NCBI RefSeq assembly: GCF_023276375.1
Contig: NZ_JALLPK010000001.1
Span: 3,596,001-3,660,000 of the forward strand
Source of the DNA: Halocatena marina
GTDB taxonomy: Archaea; Halobacteriota; Halobacteria; Halobacteriales; Haloarculaceae
DNA length: 64,000 nt
Reading direction: 5' to 3'
In this document: positions 9,236-18,109 of the stretch, piece after piece
Layout of the letters: every line of letters begins with the position of its first letter
Numbering within the stretch: position 1 is the first letter of the stretch
Notes under the pieces: generated by a model
The model's input: the letters and a program-made list of their open reading frames with translations, nothing else
Told to the model about the DNA's origin: nothing
Database searches by the model: none
Translations under genes and position numbers: made by a program

Positions 9236-9595
9236 CTATGTCTTATTTTGATTTCGTTTCTCGACCCATTGCAGCAGCGGCAACAGCAGTTCACAGAGTT
9301 CTATCCCTTCGGCCGTGAGATCGTATTCGACACGCGGCGGAATCTCGGCGTACTGTTCGCGTGTGAGTAACTCGGCTTCGGTCAGCTCGTCGAGACGCAC
9401 TGAGAGAGTAGAACTGCTCACATCGCCAAACGCAGCCTCAATCTCGTTGTATCTGCTCGGCCCGCGCGTACCAATGACACAGATCACCTGTATTGCGTAT
9501 TTTCGACTGAGCAGATCCATCACACCACCGAGTGGGCAGTAACATTGACCGTTCTCAGGTAATTCGTCGATTCTTGATTCGGAATTCTCGGACAT
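9236..9595 (-). CDS. HxlR-family winged-helix regulator
   Basis: A 119-residue DNA-binding regulator with a single HxlR winged-helix domain: the GGVMDLLSRKYA helix, a recognition helix near SSSTLSVRLDEL and the wing sequence YDLTAEG. Cys18 and Cys20 (CYCP) sit just before the domain, at the position where redox- or electrophile-sensing HxlR members carry their sensor cysteine. It is convergent with the MATE gene (stop 22 nt away) and divergent from the MerB-like gene with only about 75 nt between starts, so it likely controls one or both. Sensing of thiol-reactive compounds is inferred from the cysteines. Confidence 0.92.
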   Translation of the reverse strand: MSENSESRIDELPENGQCYCPLGGVMDLLSRKYAIQVICVIGTRGPSRYNEIEAAFGDVSSSTLSVRLDELTEAELLTREQYAEIPPRVEYDLTAEGIELCELLLPLLQWVEKRNQNKT

Positions 9596-9670
9596 AACTT
9601 CGATCGGATGGTGTTGCTTCGTTACTTTGGAGTTGACAGTATAAGCACTTTGATTTCAAAAGTAAGGTGT
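9596..9670. promoter_or_regulatory. Divergent hxlR / merB-like promoter region
   Basis: A 75-nt divergent intergenic space. A TATA-like AGTATAAG (about 9638-9645) sits about 30 nt before the ATG at 9671. Inverted arms TTACTTT (9622-9628) and AAAGTAA (9659-9665) flank it and could be a regulator site, so autoregulation by the HxlR protein is plausible. Confidence 0.35.
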
Positions 9671-10369
9671 ATGTCGGATCAGACGTGCGATTGCTGTGAC
9701 TCTGCAGTAGAACAGTTGAACGAAACGAATGTCTCGTCCGATCACTGGCTCGCAGAACGGATACGAGAAACACCCCTCCCACAGGAGGTTGCGACAGAAA
9801 TGGGTCGGGCTCTCGGCACAGAATCGGTCGAAACCCTCGATGAGTTCGTCTCGATTGCCCGCGATGCGACTGGCGGTGGCGCCCTTGCTGTTGACGATCT
9901 CTGCCACGTTTCAGAAACGACACCTCACCGTGCAACGACGAAGCAAAAGACGTACCACTTCCGGTGTTTCTTCGATGCAGTGGTGCTCGCACATCTCGTC
10001 GACGAGCGGGTTGAGATTCGAACCGAAAGCCCCGCTGGTAAGCAGATCGAAGCACGAGCGACGCCTGATGGCGGTATCGACACCACACCACCGAACGCGG
10101 TGATGTCCTTTGGTGTGGCCGTCGATACAACGGCTGATGACAGCGCCAATGGCAGTGAAACAGATTGGGAGCGGAATAATAAGGGTGGCTGTGACAGTGG
10201 CTGTAGTGGTGATGATGGTCCGACTCGAGTGGAGGCGACGATGTGCCCCTACGTGAATGCGTTTGCCACTCGAGAAGCCTACGAACGCTGGGACAGAAAG
10301 ACGAATGCAGCGACAGTCGGACTGTCGCTTGCGGCTGGCGTTTCAATTGCAACTGCCCTCGCGGACTAG
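9671..10369 (+). CDS. MerB-like (alkylmercury lyase family) protein
   Basis: A 232-residue protein whose C-terminal 140 residues resemble organomercurial lyase MerB. The segment YHFRCFFDAV gives Cys99 and Asp102, matching the catalytic Cys and Asp of MerB (C-x-x-D). MCPYVNAFATREAYERW gives Cys192 in the position of the second catalytic cysteine. An additional N-terminal CDCCD and an internal CDSGC add metal-binding potential. The ATG at 9671 is preferred over an upstream start at 9608 by the TATA spacing. No merA, merR or merP is present, so true organomercurial activity is unproven; another C-metal or thiol chemistry is possible. Divergent from hxlR. Confidence 0.75.
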   Translation: MSDQTCDCCDSAVEQLNETNVSSDHWLAERIRETPLPQEVATEMGRALGTESVETLDEFVSIARDATGGGALAVDDLCHVSETTPHRATTKQKTYHFRCFFDAVVLAHLVDERVEIRTESPAGKQIEARATPDGGIDTTPPNAVMSFGVAVDTTADDSANGSETDWERNNKGGCDSGCSGDDGPTRVEATMCPYVNAFATREAYERWDRKTNAATVGLSLAAGVSIATALAD

Positions 10370-10432
10370 TCCTGCACTGAAATTGGACGAATATACTGCA
10401 TATGATATGGTAGTTCTATGATTTCTGTGCAG

Positions 10433-11230
10433 TTACCATCGACGATCGTCAAGCGCAGGGAACTCCTCTCGGATGGTTGTGACCTCGTCCGGATCGATAG
10501 TCGCAGTCACGAGCGCGGGAGCGTCTCCTGAGCTTGCGAGCACATTTCCCCACGGATCGTAGACGGTTGAGCGTCCAAGAAGCGTTGCGTCCTCGAACGC
10601 TCCGGAGCCGTTGGTGGTTGCGACATAACAGAGGTTCTCGATTGCGCGCGCTCGTGCGAGCGTCTGCCAGTGTTCGAGTCGTGGATACGGCCACGCGCTC
10701 GGCACGAGCACGAGAGTCGCTCCGTTGTCCGCGAGCTCACGATAGAGTTCGGGAAATCGGAGATCGTAGCACGTCGTGATGCTCACTTCGAATCCGTCGA
10801 AGGAAACCGTCGGGAGTCGCTCGCCGGGAACGAGCAGTTCGGCTTCGCGCGAGCCGTATCCAAACAGGTGGTGTTTGCGATACACCGCGCTCTGAGTACC
10901 GTCACGGTCGAAAAAGACGGCCGTATTCGCCAGACCCTCCTCGGCCGGTCCACCATCAGTCTCAGAAAGATCTTCGATGATCGTCCCTGCCAATACAGCG
11001 ATCTCGTGCTCTTTCGCGAGGTCAGAGAACCGTGAGAGTGTCGGTCCGTTGAGGCCCTCCGCGCGGCGAGCGTACGACGCAAAGGAGAAATAACCGACCG
11101 TGAACACCTCTGGTAAACAGACGAGATCGACGCCCCGATCAGCGGCTTCGACGATCGCTGTTTCGGCGCGGGCGACGTTACCCGCCACGTCGTTCGCTTC
11201 GATGTGTAATTGCGCGAGTGCGAGCTGCAT
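10433..11230 (-). CDS. Carbon-nitrogen hydrolase (nitrilase superfamily)
   Basis: A cytoplasmic amidase of the nitrilase fold, 265 residues. The catalytic triad is intact: Glu41 (CLPEVF), Lys119 (YRKHHLF) and Cys154 (TTCYDLRFPE). The motif set and size match Nit2/omega-amidase-like or carbamoylase-like archaeal members, and FPELYRELA after the cysteine is characteristic. The specific amide substrate cannot be inferred. It is followed on the same strand by nothing cotranscribed; the SRPBCC gene 5' of it has its own start. Confidence 0.92.
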   Translation of the reverse strand: MQLALAQLHIEANDVAGNVARAETAIVEAADRGVDLVCLPEVFTVGYFSFASYARRAEGLNGPTLSRFSDLAKEHEIAVLAGTIIEDLSETDGGPAEEGLANTAVFFDRDGTQSAVYRKHHLFGYGSREAELLVPGERLPTVSFDGFEVSITTCYDLRFPELYRELADNGATLVLVPSAWPYPRLEHWQTLARARAIENLCYVATTNGSGAFEDATLLGRSTVYDPWGNVLASSGDAPALVTATIDPDEVTTIREEFPALDDRRW

Positions 11231-11285
11231 CGTCTATCTAACGATCACGGCATCACATCGATGTTCCGCTTATTTTACGATCGGT

Positions 11286-11714
11286 TCAGGCGTGTAGCCC
11301 GAGATTATCGCGGAGGGCCTGTTCGAGATTGTCGAGTTCGGCATCGAGATTGCGCTCGAAGAACCGCTCGACACCGGGAAGCTTTCCTTCGACGGTAAAG
11401 CGATTGGTGAGACGCGCTCCATCCTCGGTTGGCTCAACCTCGTGCGTACCGATGACGCGCAGTGCTGATGATCGACCGACGAACTGGACGAAGTGTGGAG
11501 GATCGAAATCCGTTTCTTTGGTTTCGATTGTAACGGTTCGATCGACGAGCGGCAGCGGGAGCCGAACGTGCCACACCTCGGTGTGTTCACCCGTTCTCTC
11601 GAACTCGGTGATAACGCTGATGGCGCTCGCGCGTTGTTCCGGGTCGGCGATGAAATCCCACACGTCTTCGGGTGACGCACTCAACTCGATCGTTCGCTCT
11701 ACCCGGACTGTCAT
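11286..11714 (-). CDS. SRPBCC-fold (CoxG/START-like) protein
   Basis: A 142-residue single-domain protein of the START-like fold that binds a hydrophobic ligand or acts in lipid or polyketide handling. Recognised by the N-terminal beta strand VERTIELSASPEDVWDFIADPE, the central mixed beta sheet and the long C-terminal helix (FFERNLDAELDNLEQAL). The ATG at 11714 is preferred to the GTG two codons upstream. A common haloarchaeal family with no defined role. The stop lies 55 nt upstream of the start of the nitrilase-like gene on the same strand. Confidence 0.85.
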   Translation of the reverse strand: MTVRVERTIELSASPEDVWDFIADPEQRASAISVITEFERTGEHTEVWHVRLPLPLVDRTVTIETKETDFDPPHFVQFVGRSSALRVIGTHEVEPTEDGARLTNRFTVEGKLPGVERFFERNLDAELDNLEQALRDNLGLHA

Positions 11715-11747
11715 ACCCACCTTACGACGGCCCGAACAAAAAGTCCA

Positions 11748-11972
11748 TTACTCCGGCGTCACTCGCCACGTCGTCGAGCGCGCGCGTCCCCACTTCTCGA
11801 TTTCGACGTCCTCGGCCGTGTCGGCAAGTCGAGGAAGCCGCGCGCCGACTTGTTTCGAGGACAGCCCAAGCTGATCTGCAATACGCTTTGCGCGGAAATA
11901 CCGCTTGCCCGACGAAACACTCTCGTGTAGATAATCGAGAATGCGTTGGTCTTCCTCGTTCATCGTACCCAT
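11748..11972 (-). CDS. Small winged-helix-like protein (DUF7123-type)
   Basis: A 74-residue protein with a helix-turn-helix pattern: LDYLHESVSSGKRYFRAKRIADQLGLSSKQVGARL, in which the IADQLGLSSKQV part is the turn, then a short wing ending TTWRVTPE. Similar small proteins are common in haloarchaea (I recall the DUF7123 family) and probably bind DNA. The start could also be the methionine three codons inward (11963). It lies 34 nt upstream of the SRPBCC gene on the same strand, so the pair may be cotranscribed. Confidence 0.72.
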   Translation of the reverse strand: MGTMNEEDQRILDYLHESVSSGKRYFRAKRIADQLGLSSKQVGARLPRLADTAEDVEIEKWGRARSTTWRVTPE

Positions 11973-12011
11973 ATGAAGAGACTATGTGCTCTAAGAATTA
12001 ATGATTTCGGA

Positions 12012-12206
12012 CTATCCATACAAGTGGATCACTGCGATAAGAATCGAGCCAGCGAGGACGCTTCCGGCGAATCCCCAGCCGGATAGCACCTGCTGATGAG
12101 TGATACCCGTGCCGAGCATCGCAAGCGTGGCAACGAGACTGATAGCGCCAAACAACATCGCAAGTCCGACCTGCATATCGGTGCCGGTGTTCATTGAGTC
12201 CGTCAT
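12012..12206 (-). CDS. Small two-helix membrane protein (DUF7525-like)
   Basis: A 64-residue protein with two predicted transmembrane helices (VGLAMLFGAISLVATLAML and a second from about residue 44 to 61, VLAGSILIAVIHLYG), joined by a short loop HQQVLSGWGF. The MTDSMNTGTD start at 12206 is short and hydrophilic. It resembles a family of tiny haloarchaeal membrane proteins of unknown function. It is divergent from the Gly/Met-rich protein gene. A longer frame covering both is a shadow of that gene. Confidence 0.65.
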   Translation of the reverse strand: MTDSMNTGTDMQVGLAMLFGAISLVATLAMLGTGITHQQVLSGWGFAGSVLAGSILIAVIHLYG

Positions 12207-12372
12207 ATCCGTCGGAGAGTTCCGCATGAATAAAAACCTCCCGCAATCCCCGTCCAGCCGTCGATTGGACCTGAAGATGTCCCAGATGGATCGGGCTGGC
12301 ATAATATTTCCTCCACAGAGGCTCCGAGCTATGAGACACCATGCTTTTGTGAACCCGGACAAAAGCGGAACC

Positions 12373-12840
12373 ATGGCCGATAACGAAGAAACTCCCGACG
12401 AACCAGAAGCGACCGACGACCCAGCCGAACCGACGGAGACCGAGCCAGCGGAACCGACAGAGACCGAAGGCGGTGCGGACGATGACGGAGAAAAATCCTT
12501 CCGCGAACGCGTTGAGGAGATCCGACAACGCCGTGAGGAAGAAGGAGAAGGAGAACGCCCCGACGACATGGAAGAGGCCTTCGGTGGCGGTCCCGGCGGT
12601 CCCGGCGGTATGGGCGGTGGCAACCCATTCGCACAGATGATGGGCGGAATGATGGGCGGCGGTCCAGGTGGCATGGGTGGCGGTCCCGGCGGTATGGGCG
12701 GCGGTCCCAGTCCCGGAAGAGGCCAAGACGCCGAAGCGGGCAACGAGGAACTCGTTCGTGAGGTCCGTAAGGTCCGTGACGAACTCCACGATATTCGCCG
12801 AGAGCTCGAACGCATCGGAGACACGCTCGAAAATCGATAA
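12373..12840 (+). CDS. Acidic protein with Gly/Met-rich low-complexity tract
   Basis: A 155-residue protein in three parts: a very acidic Pro/Thr/Glu N-terminus with a duplicated PAEPTETE unit, a charged helix (FRERVEEIRQRREEE), a Gly/Met/Pro tract of about 45 residues built of GGGPGGMGG-like units around NPFAQMMGGMMGG, and a C-terminal coiled-coil helix (VREVRKVRDELHDIRRELERI). Comparable proteins occur across haloarchaea; function unknown. The architecture suggests an oligomerising or condensate-forming factor, which is inference. The ATG 12373 is favoured; the upstream open frame is the antisense shadow of the divergent gene. Confidence 0.8.
   Translation: MADNEETPDEPEATDDPAEPTETEPAEPTETEGGADDDGEKSFRERVEEIRQRREEEGEGERPDDMEEAFGGGPGGPGGMGGGNPFAQMMGGMMGGGPGGMGGGPGGMGGGPSPGRGQDAEAGNEELVREVRKVRDELHDIRRELERIGDTLENR
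12586..12720 (+). repeat. In-frame GGCGGTCCCGGCGGTATG-type repeat
   Basis: Imperfect 9- to 18-nt units (ggcggtcccggcggtatg and variants) are repeated in frame and encode the Gly/Met/Pro tract. Such repeats often vary in copy number between strains. Confidence 0.8.
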
Positions 12841-12899
12841 GAAACTCGATCCGTTGTCTTGCGTTGTTCCACTTCGCTCTGGTCGTATCGGTAGCGGTG

Positions 12900-13640
12900 C
12901 TAAAACGCCGAGAGATCGCTCTGTACGCTCCGTTCGCTCGCGCGTTCGATGAGCTCGTATCCGACGAGATCACGGAGATCGACGGCGTATCTCCCTTCGC
13001 TCCGGTCAAGCACGAGAATTCGTCCTTTTACTCCCTGCACGGTTCCTGTTGCAAGCGTTTCGGGTATTGGCTGTGATCGAAGATCGAGTCCGTACTCAAA
13101 TGTGAATGTATCGAGCGGGTCGTGTTCTGCGAGAAGTTCGTTCCACGCCGATTCGTCTACTGTCCGGTGTAGTCCGGAGATCTTTGTCGGTATTCGGACT
13201 CGGTCGGTGATTTCGTCGGCGATGTCGGCTTCTATTTCACGTGCAATGCGTCCGTTCGAGACGGTATGAATGTGAGCCGCGCGATCGGCTCCCTGCTCTT
13301 GGAGTCTGGTCGAAAGTCGATCAAGCCGCGTCACACCGACTTTGAACGTCGCTGGCGCGAATGCAGCGAGGTAGACCGCGTGCGCTTCATAGCAGTCCAT
13401 TTCGTCTTTCAAGCACGTCCCTGTACAGCGTGCACAGACCCACGTCTGTGTGTGGGCGTCACAGTATGGGCTGCCGTCGTTTTTGCAGGCAATGTGTCCA
13501 TCGGAGGTTAGGTGTCCGGCGCAGTGGCGCTCACCGAGCGTGTATTCGAGTTTCGTTCCCGGAGCGAGAGACACTGCTTCGACCGCATCGCTCGCGATCA
13601 AGAGCGTTTGCGAAGCCAATCGATATCCGACGACCTGCAC
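12900..13640 (-). CDS. DUF2797 domain protein
   Basis: A 246-residue haloarchaeal DUF2797 protein of unknown function. A cysteine/histidine-rich first half (GERHCAGH, PYCDAHTQTWVCARCTGTCLKDEMDCYEAH) looks like a zinc-binding module. Then come the AVYLAAFAPATFKVGVTRLDRL segment and the REQGADRAAHIHTVSNGRIAREIEADI-like helix (here LQEQGADRAAH). These resemble the GIY-YIG-like nuclease shape suggested for related proteins, though no catalytic claim is made. The GTG at 13640 gives the conserved N-terminus VQVVGYR; the frame is open to 13709 but those residues are atypical. Confidence 0.85.
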   Translation of the reverse strand: MQVVGYRLASQTLLIASDAVEAVSLAPGTKLEYTLGERHCAGHLTSDGHIACKNDGSPYCDAHTQTWVCARCTGTCLKDEMDCYEAHAVYLAAFAPATFKVGVTRLDRLSTRLQEQGADRAAHIHTVSNGRIAREIEADIADEITDRVRIPTKISGLHRTVDESAWNELLAEHDPLDTFTFEYGLDLRSQPIPETLATGTVQGVKGRILVLDRSEGRYAVDLRDLVGYELIERASERSVQSDLSAF

Positions 13641-13770
13641 ACATCTCGTACGAATCGAGCGCGTAAAACACTGTTTGGATTTCAAATCCTGTCTCGATCT
13701 TCTATTCATCGTCTCATCTGATCACCACCCATCGTTTGTCGCTTTGGGGCTCACGAACGACGATTTCATA

Positions 13771-13782
13771 CAAATATATTTG
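13771..13782. promoter_or_regulatory. AT-rich palindrome in the divergent spacer
   Basis: CAAATATATTTG, a perfect 12-bp palindrome, lies between the DUF2797 start and the hypothetical gene at 13863. It could be a TATA-type element usable in both directions or a regulator site. Its distances to the two starts (about 130 and 80 nt) are longer than usual for leaderless genes. Confidence 0.25.
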
Positions 13783-13862
13783 CACATTTTGTCACTGGAA
13801 CAACGGATCGACAGGCACACGCAGGCAGGGGTTCTATTAGCTTTGAATAACTTTGATATGAT

Positions 13863-14321
13863 ATGTGGCCCTCACCGAACTGGGAGTCGGACACTTATCT
13901 TCACGACCGAGTGAGCGAGGTGAACGCTTCGATTCCCTGTGAGAACGGCCGGGTCTCGTTACAAGCGGGAAAAACCGATTCACCGCCAACGCTGCAGATC
14001 GACGTCTTCCCACAGTGGGAGATAGCGTACACGCTGAGTATAGAGAATATTACTCGAACGGAAACGATGGGCTACGTTTCGACCTACGAAGATGCGGTTT
14101 CACTTATCCAGTCGTACGTCGATACCATCGTGTCCGAACGGAGCGAGGGAGAGACGCTCGATGCACTTGATGTTAAGCTCCAACTCGACAACCTCTCACC
14201 ATCGGAGTCAGAACCGATGATTGTCGGGACCGACGATTATCGAAGCAAGGGTGAAGACGAACGTAAACGCGAACGCGAAGGCGAAGAGAATCGTTCCAAG
14301 TCGTCTCGAACGCCGCTTTGA
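13863..14321 (+). CDS. Hypothetical acidic protein
   Basis: A 152-residue soluble protein not assigned to a family. The first two-thirds looks like a mixed alpha/beta domain (LQIDVFPQWEIAYTLSIENI, then YVSTYEDAVSLIQSYVDTIV). The C-terminal 35 residues are a disordered, highly charged tail (GEDERKREREGEENRSKS). Composition is haloarchaeal and the frame is clean, so a real gene is likely. It stands alone before a 1.1-kb gene-free stretch. Confidence 0.65.
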   Translation: MWPSPNWESDTYLHDRVSEVNASIPCENGRVSLQAGKTDSPPTLQIDVFPQWEIAYTLSIENITRTETMGYVSTYEDAVSLIQSYVDTIVSERSEGETLDALDVKLQLDNLSPSESEPMIVGTDDYRSKGEDERKREREGEENRSKSSRTPL

Positions 14322-15445
14322 TATCGAACACGTGGCTGGTACTGACGTCAATTGAATGAGTCTTGCCGCTGATTCATATGTATCTAACTGGTTGCTTTTA
14401 TAGACTTTCTCGTAATGTCTGTCTATGAAATGTGCAAGTAGTTATCTCTGTTAGCTCGATCGAGTCTCACTCGTTCTGCTAGGGACGTGTTCGTCTCACC
14501 GATGCATTGTTCTCACAACGATGTCTGCTCTCTGCATCAATTGAGCGTGCAAGCTGAGTGCTCTTCACGAAACTGTCCCGTCAGCGATTGCTTCCGTACT
14601 CTCATCACCCTACGACTGATACACTCTTGCGGTCGATGTGTCGGCTGTGAGAAAAATAACGTATGAGGTACTGGTATAAACCTGTTCCCGGAAATCACCT
14701 GCCGAGTCATCAACCGACTCTATCTGAAGGGCGACGACGATCCAGGGTGATTCACAACAGATTCGCCACAGTGTGAACCACTCCATTCGAAATCAAGGTG
14801 TTTTACCGACTCTAGAAAACAATTTATTAATAAGGATTTGACTTGCAATTACAGGCATACCATTGTAATTGTCAATCAATACTTCTCTCCCGATTTTCGT
14901 CTTCCACCCTCAGCCAGCGTCGTTGTAGCGTCCGTCTCACTACGACGGTGTGGCTGGAAATGCCGAATTGCCCCGTCTGACTGGGAATACCATCGCAAGG
15001 GTTTCCCACCACGTCCACACAATCGGAATACTCGGTGAGATGGTTCTCTGTGTTCATGACGATGAATCACGCTGTTGTTAACTTTAGAATAGCTTCAGAT
15101 ACATCTTCAGATCGCTTATTACTGGTTGACTGTCAGTTCGTTTCATGAATTATGTCTTTTCTATTCGCCATCGAATCCGATCACCTCTAATATATGAATT
15201 CTGCCATGATGGTTGTGAATTATCTGGTATCTATTGTGGTATGAATACATTACTTTCCGAATTTTAAATCAATAAATTCAATAATGGAATCTCTATTGCT
15301 GGTAATCGATGGAACCGGCACTTGCTTGCCGTACTTTGGGGAATGAACCGACCGTGGAAATACTCATAGCACATCGCAGCTCTTCATTCGCATACGCAGG
15401 CGAAGAGCATACCTACACACATATTGTATAAGCAATAGCACAATC
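14322..15445. other. 1.1-kb gene-poor stretch upstream of otsA
   Basis: AT-rich sequence without an intact gene. It contains a possible glycosyltransferase relic (14839-15041) and an inverted repeat, CAATTACA at 14846-14853 with TGTAATTG at 14864-14871 (10-nt loop) and outer TTGAC/GTCAA arms. The otsA promoter should lie in the last 60 nt, where GTATAAG (about 15427-15433) sits close to the start. Confidence 0.45.
14839..15041 (+). pseudogene. Possible N-terminal relic of a glycosyltransferase
   Basis: A frame here reads HTIVIVNQYFSPDF, the way many family-4 glycosyltransferases begin (IVxQYFxPD). The same frame later reads SDWEYHRKGFPPRPHN, which resembles the donor-domain loop, but the sequence between is unlike the family and no continuation exists. 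It is interpreted as a decayed remnant of at most 70 codons; chance resemblance cannot be excluded. Confidence 0.3.
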
Positions 15446-16999
15446 ATGTCCAACGACTGGCAGTCGGCGACAGGCATATCACCAAAGCAGAATTCCGAGA
15501 CCGAGAGCCTCGCCCCACTCTCAATCGACAATGTTGTTGTTGTTTCGAACCGGCAACCATATCGGCATCGGTATGAGCAGAATGGGGATGGAGATGGTAG
15601 CAGGGCTGAGCGGTCGATCGCCGTCGATCGACCAACAGGAGGACTCACCGCTGGTCTCGATCCAGTCATGCAGAAGCTAAACGGTACCTGGATTGCGTGG
15701 GGTGATGGAGAGGCAGACCGCGACGCGACAAGCGAGGACGGACAGGTTTCAGTCCCACCGGAGGAACCTGAATACACGCTTCAGCGGTTGTGGCTCACGG
15801 ATAAGGAGATCGATGGCTACTACTACGGATACAGCAACCGAGCACTGTGGCCGTTGTGTCACCTCGCAATGGGGCGCACCGTATTCGATGGCGAGCAGTG
15901 GCGCACGTATCGGAGGGTAAACCAGAAATTCGCTGAGAAGGTCGTTGATAACGTCGACGACGACACTGTCGTCTGGTTTCAGGACTATCATCTCGCGTGT
16001 GCACCTCGTACCGTTCGTTTACAGAGTTCCTCTTCTCCATTCTTGCTCCACTTCTGGCATATCCCGTGGCCCTCGATCGATGCGTTTCGGGCCTGCCCAC
16101 AGCATCAGGAGATCCTCAAAGGACTTCTTGGAAATGACCTCATCGGCTTTCACGTCACCCAGTACTGCAGAAATTTCCTCGAATGTGCCGCGCGTCTCGT
16201 AGAGGAGACAGAGGTCGATTACGACCGCGGACTAATCCGACACGATGGACACGAGACGGCCGTTTCTGCGTTTCCAATGGGTGTCGAAGCGGATAGTATC
16301 GAACAACTGAGTGAGGCGGCTGATGAATCGGCCTGGCAGTCGTTCAAGCACAGACACGCGATCGGTCCTAATACGCGGGTTGTACTCGGCGTGGATCGAC
16401 TGGACTATACGAAGGGCATTCCGGAACGGCTTGAAGCGCTCGAACATCTCTGGAACACACAACCCGAGTGGCAGGGTCAGTTCACTTACGTTCAGAAAGG
16501 AACTGAAAGTCGATCGGAGATTCCCGCGTATCAGCGACTCCAAAATCGAGTCGACGAAATCATTGACCGAGTCAACAGCCGGTTTGGAACTGATGAGTGG
16601 CAGCCAATCGTATTGGTCGATGAAAATCTTCCTCGGAAAACGCTCTGTGGGCTGTACCGATACAGCGACGCTGCGATCGTGAGTCCGCTCCGGGATGGGA
16701 TGAATCTTGTCGCACAGGAGTATATCGCTTCACAGGTTGACGATGACGGTGTCCTCATACTAAGCGAACTTGCAGGATCCCACGAGGCATTGGGAGACGC
16801 TGTGCTCTCTGTCAATCCCTACGACACCGAAGCTCACGCCAAGGCGATCGATCAAGCACTCACAATGCCCGCCGCTGAGCGACGAAATCGAACACGGCGG
16901 CTTCGAAGAAGAGTCCACAACAACGACCTCTCTTCGTGGCTGAATGATGTGTTCGAGGGCGCACAACAGTTACGTGAGGAACAAGAAGCAAAATCGTAA
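15446..16999 (+). CDS. otsA: Trehalose-6-phosphate synthase (GT20)
   Basis: Transfers glucose from a nucleotide sugar to glucose 6-phosphate, making trehalose 6-phosphate, a compatible-solute precursor. The 517-residue GT20 protein shows the family landmarks in order: [77 protein letters not shown] and the nucleotide-sugar site [16 protein letters not shown]. The stop overlaps the otsB ATG (TAATG at 16997-17001), so the two are an operon. Upstream is a long empty stretch. Haloarchaea use trehalose for osmotic protection. Confidence 0.97.
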   Translation: MSNDWQSATGISPKQNSETESLAPLSIDNVVVVSNRQPYRHRYEQNGDGDGSRAERSIAVDRPTGGLTAGLDPVMQKLNGTWIAWGDGEADRDATSEDGQVSVPPEEPEYTLQRLWLTDKEIDGYYYGYSNRALWPLCHLAMGRTVFDGEQWRTYRRVNQKFAEKVVDNVDDDTVVWFQDYHLACAPRTVRLQSSSSPFLLHFWHIPWPSIDAFRACPQHQEILKGLLGNDLIGFHVTQYCRNFLECAARLVEETEVDYDRGLIRHDGHETAVSAFPMGVEADSIEQLSEAADESAWQSFKHRHAIGPNTRVVLGVDRLDYTKGIPERLEALEHLWNTQPEWQGQFTYVQKGTESRSEIPAYQRLQNRVDEIIDRVNSRFGTDEWQPIVLVDENLPRKTLCGLYRYSDAAIVSPLRDGMNLVAQEYIASQVDDDGVLILSELAGSHEALGDAVLSVNPYDTEAHAKAIDQALTMPAAERRNRTRRLRRRVHNNDLSSWLNDVFEGAQQLREEQEAKS

Positions 17000-17934
17000 T
17001 GACAGACGGAGATCGCGAAGACAAACCGAACCGAGACGAATCGGAACACAAACGAAATCCAAATTTGAATTCACGTTCACGCTCAGATTCGAATTCGAAC
17101 TCAAACTCAAACTCAACTTCGGTTCCATCGGTGTTCGATCGTCTTCCTCGTCTTGAACGGCGACTAACGAGTGCTGACACAGAGCAAATGCTCCTCTGTC
17201 TTGATTTCGATGGAACGCTCGCGCCCCATGTCGACGATCCCGATTCGGCTGAACTCACGACAGCAAATCGACGCGTGCTCGAAACGCTCGCATCTCAGCC
17301 GGCGGTCGATATCGCCGTCATCAGCGGCCGTGCGTTGGACGACGTACGAACTCGTGTTGGGATGGACGGTCTCACCTACGCCGGCAATCACGGGCTGGAG
17401 TACGAAACGGGATCGTCATCGGTTCATACTCCCGCAGAGCGCTATCGTTCGACGATCCAAACGATTTGTGAGGAACTCGAAGCACGACTCGATGAGACCG
17501 ATTGTACAGTCGAAAATAAGGGAATAACGGCGACTGTCCACTACCGGAACGCCGACGACACGGCGGAGGAAATCGAGAACTGGCTCACGTCGCTTATCGA
17601 GGACACCATCGAGGAGACGACCGACGAACACCTTCGGATCACATCCGGAACGGATATCGTCGAGATCCGTCCAGCAATCGACTGGAACAAGGGACACGCC
17701 GTTCAGCAGTTCGAAGAACAGTGTCCAGACGATTGCATTTCGGTGTATCTCGGTGACGATACGACGGACGAAGACGCGTTCCGAGCCATCGCGCCCGACG
17801 GAATCGGTATTCACGTCGGGACGAACAGCGATACAGCAGCTGACTATCGCGTTTCCAGTGTCGATGAGGTCACGTCGTTTCTCGATTGGATCGCTGAAAC
17901 CGGCACCGACGCACTGAAAGACGACAGCCAGTAG
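16999..17934 (+). CDS. otsB: Trehalose-6-phosphate phosphatase
   Basis: HAD-superfamily phosphatase that dephosphorylates trehalose 6-phosphate to trehalose. The catalytic motif I is LDFDGTLAP (Asp69 nucleophile, Asp71 acid/base). Motif II VISGRALDDV, the GNHGLEYE cap segment, the DWNKGHAV lysine and motif III YLGDDTTDEDAF follow. The 311-residue protein has an unusual N-terminal extension of about 45 residues, hydrophilic and built of Asn/Ser repeats (SNSNSNSNS). The ATG at 16999 overlaps the otsA stop, but an internal start later in the extension cannot be ruled out. Confidence 0.95.
   Translation: MTDGDREDKPNRDESEHKRNPNLNSRSRSDSNSNSNSNSTSVPSVFDRLPRLERRLTSADTEQMLLCLDFDGTLAPHVDDPDSAELTTANRRVLETLASQPAVDIAVISGRALDDVRTRVGMDGLTYAGNHGLEYETGSSSVHTPAERYRSTIQTICEELEARLDETDCTVENKGITATVHYRNADDTAEEIENWLTSLIEDTIEETTDEHLRITSGTDIVEIRPAIDWNKGHAVQQFEEQCPDDCISVYLGDDTTDEDAFRAIAPDGIGIHVGTNSDTAADYRVSSVDEVTSFLDWIAETGTDALKDDSQ
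17071..17118 (+). repeat. Hexanucleotide-like tandem repeat in the otsB 5' end
   Basis: Degenerate 6-nt units (ttcacg, ttcgaa, ctcaaa and similar) are repeated about eight times in frame and encode the Ser/Asn-rich linker. Slippage in 6-nt steps would change linker length without breaking the frame. Confidence 0.7.
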
Positions 17935-18109
17935 CGAGCGTGAGAATCGGGTGTAGCGCAACCGACGCGCTATTTGACCGAGTCTCTCTGGGAAGTACTC
18001 GGTTAGAGTCCCAACGCGTCCGAATAACGGATTTGGAGTGGGGATTTCAACGTCTCTGTTCGATCAACTCAGCGTAACCTATTCTGCTCCGGCGTTCCTA
18101 AAATAGCGT

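Noticed and set aside
12329..13009. Long minus-strand frames opposite the Gly/Met-rich protein
   Set aside because: Antisense shadows of a repetitive GC-rich gene, rich in Pro/Arg repeats.
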